Assembly: GCA_001931875.2 (NCBI GenBank)
Contig: MSJH02000823.1
Coordinates: forward strand, 505,482-569,481
DNA from: Byssochlamys sp. IMV 00236
Lineage: Eukaryota; Ascomycota; Eurotiomycetes; Eurotiales; Thermoascaceae
DNA: 64,000 nucleotides
Direction of reading: 5' to 3'
Both the position numbers and the translations under genes were made by a program. A model generated the notes under the pieces. It was not told the DNA's origin. It saw only the letters and a program-made list of their open reading frames with translations, and ran no database searches. Of the stretch, positions 11,164-20,155 are shown in pieces (the stretch's first letter is position 1; the number at the start of each line of letters is the position of its first letter).

Positions 11164-12146
11164 ATGCTTGGTCTTGGGGCGTATGAGAGTAGCAGCGAGG
11201 ATGAGGCGCTAGTCACGGCCCCTCAGCCAAAGGTGAAGGTATAGTTCTTTTCGTCCATGCGCTGTTTTGTTATGTTAGAAGCTTGGCTGAATGTTTCTTT
11301 TAGGAGGCGCCTAAGGAACAGCCCCCTGTCCAACAGCTCGCTGTTTCTCAAGGTATGTCCTGCGTAAGCATTTACGGGCTCAGTGATTAAAACATTCTAG
11401 CTCCTCCAGCTGCTCTCGCACCCGAACCCGCCGTTGAACCTCCGCCCACCGTCGCGGAGCCTACTGGTCCTGTTGTCGGACCATTTCAACCTCAGAGAGC
11501 ACCTAGCCCTCCTCCAGACCGTCCTCGTTCAAGGCAGTCCTCTCCATTCTCAACAACTCGCGCCCTCATCCAAGACCTCACGCTACCTCCTGTGCCCAAT
11601 CTCGACATACCACCCTCACCACCTGGATCGCCGGATCCTGTCGCAAACAAAAAGTTCGCCCATTTTCTTGACTTGAAGAAGCAAGGGATCCATTTCAATG
11701 AGAAATTAGCCTCGTCATCATCCCTGAAGAATCCCAGTCTTCTCACGAAGCTACGACAGCATGTGGGAATCGATGAACAGGGGCAATATGCGACGTCTCT
11801 TCCTCTCGATATCTGGGATCCGTCTGCGTTGCCGGCGTGGGGATACAAGGAGGAGCTTTTGAAAAGCCAGCAGGAAATTCGAAGGGCACTGGAGGAAAAG
11901 AAAGCGACAGGGCAGAGAGATTCCATCGAGTTCGTCTCTGGTGGGACACCATCGGGTTCCAGTCGTGGAGGCACGCCATCTAGCGGAAGAGGAAAGAGCA
12001 GTCTGGCCGAAAGAGTCATGAGTGGATTGAGTCGAGATCATAATGATCAGACAGCGTCTCGCCCGCCACGGGGAGGAGAGTCTGGTTCAAAAAGAAGCCA
12101 TTCAAGGTCGCCAGCGGGCAGGCGAAAACGCTCACGCTCAAGATGA
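11164..12146 (+). CDS. SAP30-binding protein / HCNGP family nuclear protein
   Basis: Exons 11164-11238, 11304-11352 and 11401-12146, 289 aa. It begins MLGLGAYESSSEDE, the acidic start usual for this family. A proline-rich linker precedes the HCNGP core (NKKFAHFLDLKKQGIHFNEK, then SLLTKLRQHVGIDEQGQYAT and PLDIWDP). The tail is Gly/Ser/Arg-rich and ends in an RS-like KRSRSR. Human SAP30BP (HCNGP) is a nuclear protein linked to transcriptional repression and to splicing of short introns; the RS tail fits a splicing link. The gene lies between PRE7 and PRE4, transcribed in the direction of PRE4. The family call is firm; the fungal role is inferred. Confidence 0.88.
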
Positions 12147-12660
12147 CCTCCTAAAAATGGTCATTCAGTTTCTTTACGCATCGGCTTTGGGTATGGCTTA
12201 AAATGGGTACGGGTCTGCTTTTGGCGTTATGGAAATGAAATTTACCATGTAGAGAATTACAGGTAGCACAAGCTATATACCACATCCTTGCTGCGTCCAA
12301 TCCATGATTGTATCTATAAATACGGCCAAACAAACATAAATATATGCTATTCCATATTTACATGAAAGAATTTGCATACATCTTGATGATGGCTCTTGTT
12401 GAGGCGGGGGCTGCTCGCTAAGCGCGGCTCACAGACGCGCGGGCGGTGCCATGGCCCAGCCCGAGCTCCGTCAGCTCTCCTGCCTAGCTGGAGCTACGTC
12501 CGTCACGACCTTATCAACCTTTTGCCCTCAACGCCGCCAATATCCTCCTTTCCTACACGAATATCTCTTGGTTCTCAACCTCCATAACCGAGAAAACCGG
12601 GGATCTGTCACAGTTCTCTCCACTTCCCCGCTACATACCATCTCCTCCAGATCATTCGTC
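12147..12660. promoter_or_regulatory. SAP30BP-like 3' UTR and PRE4 promoter
   Basis: The gap between two genes in the same direction. The first half is AT-rich (3' UTR-like). The second half is C/T-rich with pyrimidine runs around 12530-12660, common just upstream of fungal start codons. No gene seen. Confidence 0.5.
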
Positions 12661-13580
12661 ATGAACCACTTCCCAGAGGCCTGGGGTCGTGTGAGTTCCC
12701 TGCTGCTACAAATCGCCTGGCTGCGATCGATTAGAGCTAACAGCATTCGTAAAGCCCAGAAACGATGTCTACGGCCCATATGACCACTCTTACCTGCAGA
12801 CGACCGTCCCCAAGACACATACCCAGTCTCCCGCAGTGACGGGAACGTCAGTGGTTGGTGTCAAGTTCAACGGTGGTGTTGCCCTTGCAACTGATAATCT
12901 GGGTATGTCCTTCGCAACAGCGTTTATGCAACCTTCAGGAGACGGGTAGCTTTTAACACGTACATTCAACAGCTTCCTATGGCTCCCTCGCCCGTTTTAC
13001 GGATGTGAAGCGCATCCGTGTTTTCAACGACTCAGCCGCGATCGGATTCAGCGGTGACGTCTCCGACATGCAGTACATCGACCGACTTCTGAACTCGATC
13101 GACATTCGAGAGAACTACTCCGGCAACGGCAACACCCTCAACGCCAAGAACCTTCACACCTACCTTTCCAAGGTCCTCTACAAGCGCCGCTCCGAGTTCA
13201 ACCCTCTCTGGAACCACATTCTAGTGGCCGGCTTTGACGGTGACGGCAAGCCATTCCTGAGCTCTGCTGACTTGCTCGGCACGACTTTCTCTGCGCCACA
13301 TCTGGCGACGGGTTTCGGTGCTCACCTGGCTGTCCCCATCCTGCGGAGACTGTTCCCGGAGGACGAGATGCCAATTGAGAACATCACGAAGGAGCAGGCA
13401 GTGGACGCACTGAAGCAGTGTATGAAGGTTCTATTCTATCGGGATGCGCGCAGTCTGGACAAGTACTCGATAGCGGTGATTACGAAGGATGGAGTGGAGC
13501 TCAAGCAGGATGAGAAGCTGGAGGCTCAAAGCTGGGCTTTCGCAGAGAGCATCAAGGGCTACGGTACTCAAACGGTCTAG
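12661..13580 (+). CDS. PRE4: 20S proteasome subunit beta-7
   Basis: Exons 12661-12690 (30 nt), 12755-12902 and 12973-13580, 261 aa. It starts MNHFPEAWGRPRNDVYGPYD; a propeptide is followed by GTSVVGVKFNGGVALATDNL and ASYGSLARFTDVKRIRVFND, then NPLWNHILVAGFDGDGKPFL, all typical of beta-7. In the core particle beta-7 is non-catalytic, sits next to beta-6 and uses its C-terminal tail to clamp the other ring. The extended tail here ends WAFAESIKGYGTQTV. The first exon is very short and was placed by the conserved Asn-Pro-Tyr-Asp region. Its 3' end converges with the next gene, 214 bp away. Confidence 0.94.
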
Positions 13581-13794
13581 ATCTTGAGATTCGGAGTTAC
13601 AAAGAATTTTATACGCGACCAGGAGTCATTGTGAATTCAGAAAATATCAGACCAAATGTCTCGAGACATCTTATGAGACAAGATAATGAAGCGTACTTTA
13701 TGGTATCCAAAATTCACGGCTAGAGACCGAATTTACATTGAGCGCTGCCACAAGCAGCTGCAGTCCCCCAGGGACATATTAAACTTGATTGAAT

Positions 13795-14947
13795 CTACAG
13801 CTTGTAAGCTCTAGCGGACGAGGGCTTGGTGAACTCCACCCTGTTGGTGCAGCTTCCAACGCCCTCCAAAGCCACTTCGACCACGTCGCCGTCCTTCAAC
13901 CACAGCTGAGGCTTACGGCCCATGCCGACACCTTGGGGACTGTTGAAATTGTCAGCCATAGGGCCTCCTTGCAGTCTCCGGAAGCACAGTGTAGAGTGAT
14001 CACTTACGTTCCCGTAAAGATAATATCACCAGGGACCAAGGTGGTATCCCGAGAGAGGAAGGACACAGTCTTGGCGACACCAAAGATCATATCCTTAGTC
14101 GTCGAGTCCTGGACAGTCTTGCCGTTCAACTTGGTCGAGATTCGCAGATTATTCGGGTTGCGAATGATGTCCGACGACACGATACCGGGTCCCCAAGGCG
14201 CCCAGCCATCGAAGCCCTTACCCAGCGCCCACTGGCCACCACCGCGCTTGATCTGCCACTCGCGGTGGGAGACGTCGTCACCAACCGCATAGCCCAGGAC
14301 GTAATCCAGAGCCTCGGACTCGGAGACATTCTTGGCCTCCTTGCCAATGACGATAACCAGCTCGCACTCGTAATCAACCCCCTCGACTTCCTGCGCCATA
14401 GGTCCAACGGGAATCTCATCCGTCGGACCAGACAGCGATGTAACGGGCTTGAAGAACACGACGGGGTATTTGGGAGCGGGCATATTGGACTCCTTCGCGT
14501 GCTGCTCGTAGTTCAAACCCAGACAGCGCACGGTCTTGACATCATCTCGGGCCAGAGGGGCCAGGAGGGTCTTGACTTCTGCGACCCGGTCGGTTACGAA
14601 GTGCTGGCCGAAGATATCACCTTGGATCACGCGCGCCTTGGTCGTTTTGGCGATGTCGGTGGTTCCAGAGGGGAGAATGGCGTCGCCATAGTAGATGTGG
14701 CCGTCCTTGGCCAGGAAGCGAACGAGGCGCTATACAGTAGAGTGAGAGTCAGAGGTGGGATTGCGAGGATGGAGTATGATGATAGCTCAAGCGATCATAT
14801 ATATCGACAATGTACAGTACAAACGCTGGCGCAAGACTTAAAAAAAAAAGCGCGATGCGATACGCAGCACTAGCGGGGAAAGCTTGCGATAAAACAGATA
14901 GATAGCACTGGGCAGGAACTTGATGGACTTACGCTGAACGCAGGCAT
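13795..14947 (-). CDS. Fumarylacetoacetate hydrolase (FAH) family enzyme
   Basis: Exons 14933-14947 (15 nt, MPAFS), 14008-14729 and 13795-13939, 293 aa. The FAH fold is shown by VRCLGLNYEQHAKESNMPAP, PVVFFKPVTSLSGP and the metal-binding Glu/Glu/Asp region around GVDYECELVIVIGKEA and VLGYAVGDDVSHREWQ, with FLSRDTTLVPGDIIFTGTPQGVG near the end. Relatives include acylpyruvases (FAHD1/FAHD2), fumarylpyruvate hydrolases and 2-hydroxyhepta-2,4-diene-1,7-dioate isomerases, all cleaving or isomerising dicarbonyl acids with a divalent metal. The exact substrate cannot be told from sequence. The first intron is unusually long here (203 bp) and the first exon encodes only five residues. Confidence 0.85.
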
Positions 14948-15332
14948 TTTCGCTAGAGCTTGATGTGTAAATATAAATAGATATATATAAATAGATAATA
15001 AACGTCTATATATTCCTTGACATATCAATTGAGAGAGGTTGAAAATGATAAAGAAGAGTTGGAGAACTTGGATAGTAGTTAACGTTAACTTACCCCGAAT
15101 CTCGGCTCAAAGCATTCGGCCGGGAGCTCCGACCTTTTTCCCCTCAACCGGGACTAACGCGGCAGCGGTTGCGTCTTTTTCCACCTGGGATGAACTTATG
15201 ATTTTCTATTATTACGTAGAGTCGGCGCTTGAGCAACATAGCTAGCTAGCTCCCTTTTCCAGAAGCTTTTTTTTTACCCTGCAACGGATTGGACACCGCG
15301 TATCAGGTTCACCCAGGGCATACCAGACAGCA
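14948..15332. promoter_or_regulatory. Divergent promoter between FAH-family gene and SDH6
   Basis: The 385 bp separates opposed start codons. The FAH side is very AT-rich with TATATATAAATAGATA-like sequence around 14975-15015. The middle is GC-rich (15110-15190). No gene seen. Confidence 0.5.
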
Positions 15333-15741
15333 ATGGCAAGACTATCTGGTCTGCAAAGAGAGGTGCTCTCCCTCTATCGCCAATGTTTTCGGGAGATCCG
15401 CAAGAAGCCGACGGTAAATAGCCTATCCGATCCATGAAACATAACGCAGTCAAACTGATTGAATATGGCAAAGGATGCTCAGGAAAACTTCAGGAACTAT
15501 GCAAGGTATGTGAGGAATAATCCCTGTATATCTAGATGATTGCTGCAGTATCAACCAGGCCCAATCACGGGGAAGCAAAAACAAAGAAAACATTGCTGAC
15601 GAGCTGTGTGCCAGAACTGAGTTCCGCAAGAACCTCAACGTAAGCAAGAAGGACTTTGCTGCCGTTGAGTATCTGCTGCGCAAAGGTCACCGACAGCTGG
15701 AGATGTACTCGTCCCCGGGCATTCGCAACATCGCGCAGTAG
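15333..15741 (+). CDS. SDH6: Succinate dehydrogenase assembly factor 1 (LYR-motif protein)
   Basis: A small three-exon gene (15333-15413, 15474-15505, 15615-15741), 79 aa, easily missed because each exon is short. It begins MARLSGLQREVLSLYRQCFR with the LYR tripeptide in the first helix. It continues ENFRNYAR, then TEFRKNLNVSKKDFAAVEYL and the basic LRKGHRQLEMYSSPGI that closes SDHAF1/Sdh6 proteins. These mitochondrial matrix factors deliver or protect iron-sulphur clusters in the SdhB subunit of complex II. Introns are 60 and 109 bp; the branch site GCTGAC precedes the second acceptor. The family assignment is firm; boundaries are fixed by the family's conserved residues. Confidence 0.88.
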
Positions 15742-15960
15742 TTAGTTCCTTCGAGAAGGGCCCGTCTGGTGGTTGTTGTTCTTCGTCATCTGAAGCGGAC
15801 GAGAAAGGCTACCACGGGGAGTGGGTGAGCTTGCTCGAAAACAGTCGAAGACTCTTTTGGCATTAACTAAGTTACTGCCATGGTCATTCTAGAGTATCAG
15901 GCACATGGACTGGATATCTAAATGCTGCAACGCTGACTGCTGGATGACTCACGTGACGCC

Positions 15961-16147
15961 GAAGGGACTAGAAGGTTCGCGCGGATTCGCTCATTAAGCG
16001 CGCGGAAGCGAGCCGAACCGTCTAGGATGGTCGACGTCTAGTGGAAGCAGCTGGTATACCCCAGACGCAACAATTGCTGACAAGATTGATCTCACTGTCA
16101 TGATGCTGCTCGTTGATTCCAGAATGAGGGCCCTTGGTTATATAAAC
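15961..16147 (+). promoter_or_regulatory. Heat-shock promoter: HSE arrays and TATA box
   Basis: GAAGGTTC at 15971-15978 is a canonical nGAAnnTTCn heat-shock element with a further in-phase GAA at 15961. TTCCAGAA at 16117-16124 is a second nTTCnnGAAn element. TTATATAAAC near 16138-16147 is a good TATA box. Together they fit Hsf1-driven expression of the small heat-shock gene downstream. The other part of 15742-16215 shows nothing else. Confidence 0.7.
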
Positions 16148-16323
16148 TGGGAGCAGACCAGTCTGTCTGCTCTCTCCTTCCTCAGATCAGACAATATCAG
16201 AAAAACATAACTTATATGCAATTGAGAACAATTCGACTCTCACGACCACTTCACAAGATCTCTAAAGCCACAACGACTCTTCCTCTCAGAAGACACGCAC
16301 ACAACCAACAACCAACACGCACA

Positions 16324-16908
16324 ATGGCTTACTTCACACGATTCCCTTCTGACGACTTCGCTCCTCTCTTCCGTCTTCTGGACGACTACGACAGCCACCG
16401 TGCTACTCGTCCGAAGAACACCCAGCAGGTTACTCCCGTCCGCACCTTCGCTCCCAAGTTCGATGTGAGGGAGTCGCAGGAAGGTTACTACCTGGACGGC
16501 GAGCTTCCTGGAGTCAACCAGAAGGATGTTGAGATCGAATTCAGCGACGCTGAGACGCTCGTCATCAAGGGCCGCTCTGAGCGCGAATCCACCAAGACCA
16601 ACGTCGACGAGAACCAAAAGCAAATCGAGGGCCACAAGCCTCACCAGCCCACCGTTGAGGATGAGGACGAGTCCGCCGAAACAACCAACGCCGTGACCAA
16701 ATCCGATAAGCAAGTCGCGAAGCAAACCGAGCAGCCTCAGCACAAGTACTGGATCAGCGAGCGCTCGATCGGTGAATTCCAGCGCACCTTCACCTTCCCA
16801 ACGAGAGTCGACCAGGACAACGTCAAGGCCAGCCTGAAGAACGGCATCCTCTCAATCTTTGTTCCAAAGGCTGCCGCCCCAACTTTGAAGAAAATCAGAG
16901 TCGAGTAA
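16324..16908 (+). CDS. hsp30: Small heat-shock protein, HSP20/HSP30 family
   Basis: Intronless, 194 aa from the ATG at 16324 (MAYFTRFPSDDFAPLFRLLD). The alpha-crystallin domain is visible as FAPKFDVRESQEGYYLDGEL, VEIEFSDAETLVIKGRSE and, after a charged insert of about 55 residues, FQRTFTFPTRVDQDNVKASL plus NGILSIFVPK. The charged insert inside the domain is normal for filamentous-fungal HSP30. It should act as an ATP-independent holdase. I prefer the 16324 start because its context (ACAATGG) is strong and it gives the family N-terminus. An in-frame ATG at 16216 adds 36 residues without acidic side chains (see findings). Heat-shock elements and a TATA box lie just upstream. Confidence 0.92.
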   Translation: MAYFTRFPSDDFAPLFRLLDDYDSHRATRPKNTQQVTPVRTFAPKFDVRESQEGYYLDGELPGVNQKDVEIEFSDAETLVIKGRSERESTKTNVDENQKQIEGHKPHQPTVEDEDESAETTNAVTKSDKQVAKQTEQPQHKYWISERSIGEFQRTFTFPTRVDQDNVKASLKNGILSIFVPKAAAPTLKKIRVE

Positions 16909-17893
16909 AAAACCAACCATTTACCACTTCCACACTTTACTCTCTCTGACCTCTTCCTAACTCCTCATCGGCGTCTTGACGACATCCATTTTCACGACTT
17001 GTCATGATGACCTTCGGTTGTTCTTCTCGCATATTGCTCTGGAATGGTTTCGGAATGCGTTTGCACGGGATATGGAGTTCGAAGTTGCTTGGGCCCAGGC
17101 TTTCTTTGATACCTTATGTACCATAATTTAGCTATGCATAGCTTAATAATTCAACGAAGCCAGTATCAAAATATACATTAATGGGGCTTTCTCTCCTTTC
17201 ACACAAAATTCTAAGTAAACATAATCTTGACTTTGCTCAGTTCTAGATTATAGTTAGTAGATATACTCATCAGAGAGTATGATATATTTTATACTGCAGG
17301 GGTAGAAAAAAGTGTTATTTATTCATTTCATAAACGCCAATATTTAGCTAAGGGCTTCTGTTACCTATCTACCTACCTACCAAGGAGTAATAGTATTATA
17401 TAAACAGTACTATATTGAACATTGTAGAGATCTAGGATCACGGAAGCAAAGACTTGGAAAAAGCATATATCCCGGGAATGAAATATTGGATTGATTAGAG
17501 AACTAAAGGATACCGGAATCTATCAGCTATTTATGCCTATGGACTTCATCTTGATTACCCGCTGGCTAAAGAACTGCCTCCGCCACTGATCATAAGCAAT
17601 TGCTTATTCCGGCGTGTCTCCTTTGATCCTATATTGGTGGCTTCACGTTGCTTATCCTACCTCTCTTTCAGCAGAGTCGTACAAGCCGTTTGCAGCTCGC
17701 CTCCGAATAAGCTGCAGGCGCCGACAAACATGAAATCTAGTACTGCGATTGAATTAATCAGTATCTTTTCTTTCTCCCTCTTAATATTTCGCCAAGCTAC
17801 CTGCTGCGTAAATGCTTTCCTGAAAGGGTATTCCTGCTTTATTAATATAATCTCACTAACTAACTACCTGAATTGCTAACTATTATTGCAACA
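16909..17893. other. AT-rich gene-free stretch
   Basis: The 3' UTR of the heat-shock gene is followed by AT-rich sequence with short direct motifs such as CTATCTACCTACCTACC at about 17365. No frame resembles a known protein. It grades into the repeat island. Confidence 0.5.
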
Positions 17894-18012
17894 GGAAATT
17901 CTGCCAGGTCTCAGTTGGAGAAGCGGTCAGTAAGTACGTACTTAGGGAGCGAGAAGCTCGTTAAACCACCACGAACCTCCGCACTTTCTTCTCCTACTAT
18001 TCAGCTTGAAGT
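17894..18012 (-). repeat. Left arm of an imperfect inverted repeat (LTR-derived)
   Basis: Read on the minus strand it matches 19279-19420 in order. Shared blocks are ACTTCAAGCTGAA, GAGAAGAAAG, TTAACGAGCT, CTCGCTCC, CTTCTCCA and CTGGCAGAAT, separated by indels. It abuts the plus-oriented repeat starting at 18038. Confidence 0.7.
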
Positions 18013-18037
18013 TCTAGTTACTTAGATGCTAGTTACC

Positions 18038-18098
18038 TGTAGTTAGAGACAATACAACGTCTTGTTTCTATGGTCTGAGAATTACATTACTTCAAGCT
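18038..18098 (+). repeat. Left copy of a direct repeat (probable LTR start)
   Basis: TGTAGTTAGAGACAATACAA to ATTACTTCAAGCT matches 19225-19288 with a handful of differences (for example AACGTCTTG versus ATGTCTT). It begins with TG as LTRs do. Confidence 0.75.
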
Positions 18099-18228
18099 CT
18101 CTTCTTACTATACTATCTTTTTAACACCCAAAAGTTCCCTATTGGGGGCGCGTAACGCGTCACTAAGTAGGGCACCGCATACAACATCCTTTTGAAGACC
18201 TCTGATCAGAACACTTGAGATAGCCATC

Positions 18229-19202
18229 ATGGCTAGAACCGCTGAACCTATCGGCGAACCAGACCCCTCTTCTAAGGTCTCTGGTGTCCAGAACGAACCC
18301 AGAAACGGTGACCGCCGCTGCGTTTTTATCCACCGTGCTGGGGAAGCCCCGCGGGAGATGACCTATCGAGAATTCTTGACCATCTGTCGTGATGACCCTC
18401 ACTCAGTGTGGGAAACCCTCAAATACCACGAAAAAAAGGCTCCAGGAAATGAATCAGGCTGAACACCAGACTCGCAATGAACACGAATATGATCCTGACC
18501 TTCGTCAGCGGCTTAAGGAATCCAAAACCAAGATCAGAGATTTGACTGCCCAGATCCAGATCCTAGTTCAGGAACGAGACAAATACCGAAATGCCACAGC
18601 GGAGTATGCCCTTCGTTTCCATAGAGGAGGAAGTTTAGCTGCTTGGAACAAACGTGACCCACCCCTCTTGACTGATGGAAAGAACCCAAAGTTCGAAGAC
18701 TGGGTTGTCCAGATGAAAAGCAAGCTCAAGACTAACGTGGACCATTACTACTACGATAACGAATCTCTGCGTATAGCCTACGTTCAGAGTCGACTTGGCG
18801 GCAAGGCCATGGCCTACGCAGGCCCTAGGTTCGAATCTGCTCACCCGTACAAATCAGCTGACGAGATCTTCACCTACCTCCAAGTTAATCTTCCACGATC
18901 CGAGCCGTCGCTGGAATGCTAATCGCCAGTTCACCCGGCTCCAGATGAAGACCGATCAGAAGTATCACAATTTTCTTGTTGAGTTCATGAGCCTGGCTGG
19001 CGAAGCCGACATCAACCCGGATGACTACAAAGATGAAATGTTTCATAAGGTTACTAACTCCCTCCGGAACCTTACCGTTCATCAGTACTATAAGGCCAAT
19101 ACCTTTAACGATTACACGACCGCTTGCCACCGCGCTGCTTATGCGTTGCAGATGAATGACGAGTGGCTCCGCAACACTGCTCGTAACACTAGAATCCCAT
19201 AA
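18229..19202 (+). pseudogene. Broken retrotransposon gag
   Basis: One gag-like protein is spread over three frames. Frame one runs from 18229 to about 18430, where a seven-A run (about 18431-18437) shifts the frame. Frame two runs to about 18890, where a one-base change shifts it again. Frame three runs to the stop at 19202. The middle part has a coiled-coil-like segment and then the region typical of fungal Ty3/gypsy Gag (LTDGKNPKFEDWVVQMKSKL; LEEFM-like core near 18985). No zinc knuckle is left at the C-terminus. Only about two indels and no internal nonsense cluster suggest a fairly recent loss. Confidence 0.75.
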
Positions 19203-19224
19203 CCCAGGATCCACCAATGGTGCC

Positions 19225-19288
19225 TGTATCTAGAGATAATACAATGTCTTTTCTATGGTTTGAGCATTACATTACATTACTTCAAGCT
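19225..19288 (+). repeat. Right copy of the direct repeat (probable LTR start)
   Basis: TGTATCTAGAGATAATACAA to ATTACTTCAAGCT; partner of 18038-18098. It carries one extra ATTAC unit. Confidence 0.75.
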
Positions 19289-19420
19289 GAAGAGGAGAAG
19301 AAAGAAGGATTTGGGGAGGGGAGAGGCTCATAATATTTTAACGAGCTCCTCGCTCCTCGCTCCTACTGATCACTTCTCCATCTAGAAGACGGTGAAAAGT
19401 TAGAACTGGCAGAATCTCCC
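19279..19420 (+). repeat. Right arm of the imperfect inverted repeat
   Basis: It continues directly from the right direct-repeat copy and is the inverted partner of 17894-18012. This arm is longer by about 20 bp through indels. Confidence 0.7.
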
Positions 19421-20155
19421 GACTTGTCGGACAGAAGCTGTAGTATCTGCTAACTACGGGTTACCAAGGAGTGTTAATGAATATATCCATATCGACGAAT
19501 AAATCATCCAAAGCTAGAGATTGAATAAGAGGAAATTGCCAGATAAGAATTACAGGTAGACACGGTTCCATTACAATACACTACAAGACTATCTTTCCTT
19601 CTACGTAGAGTAGTATACTGCCTTGCGCAAAGACCCATGATAATGCATTCTGACATCACGTTATATATAGATAGCTATTTAATTGGAAAGAACGCATTCC
19701 TCAAGACGTATGTATTTATTTCCCTTTAACTCCATGTATGTCTTCAATGAGTGGTTTGATTGTAATGTAACCGTGACAACAGATTGTGTATCCGCTGGCC
19801 TCGTTGATAATGGAAATGAAGATATGATGGCAATATATGGTCCCCGTACCCCAAGAAACTCCGATAATGAAGGCAGCTGATAACTGTATGCGAAGACAAA
19901 ACTGATAAGTAGGAGAAACGTATGCGTTACGGAATGAAAAACAGACAGAGATACCCAGAAGAGATTGGCGCCTAGATGGAACGAAAACTAGTAATTTCAA
20001 ATGACCTTCAGAACGCCGGGTATATATCACTAAGCCCTCCCTTCCCTTAAGAAATGGACAGAATTCCACAGTATGCAGAGTGTGTGGAACGAAAAAAGGA
20101 AAATAATGCAATTCTTTCCAGCATACGATGGAAACGATATGTATGTTGCCCGTCT
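19421..20155. other. Gene-free flank between the retroelement and the SR-rich gene
   Basis: AT-rich sequence; the right half is the 3' flank of the minus-strand gene that ends at 20156. Open frames here are short and unrecognised. Confidence 0.5.

Larger units (their letters stand above)
18038..19288 (+). mobile_element. Degenerate, internally deleted Ty3/gypsy-type LTR element (gag only)
   Basis: Two related terminal sequences in direct orientation (18038 and 19225) flank a broken gag-like frame. No protease, reverse transcriptase, RNase H or integrase motifs occur between them, so this is an internally deleted or non-autonomous copy. The neighbouring inverted segments suggest a second fragment or rearrangement at the left end. 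Borders beyond the repeats are not determined, and no target-site duplication was recognised. Confidence 0.65.

Noticed and set aside
10679..11164. 161-codon open frame on the minus strand between PRE7 and the SAP30BP-like gene
   Set aside because: No recognisable family, amino-acid composition looks random, and it covers the promoter of the plus-strand gene whose start it overlaps.
13795..16908. FAH enzyme, SDH6 and the small HSP considered as a metabolic cluster
   Set aside because: No tailoring enzymes, transporter or shared regulator; the genes are unrelated housekeeping and stress functions.
19716..20111. 131-codon minus-strand frame next to the retroelement
   Set aside because: No family resemblance; it lies in the AT-rich 3' flank of the SR-rich gene.
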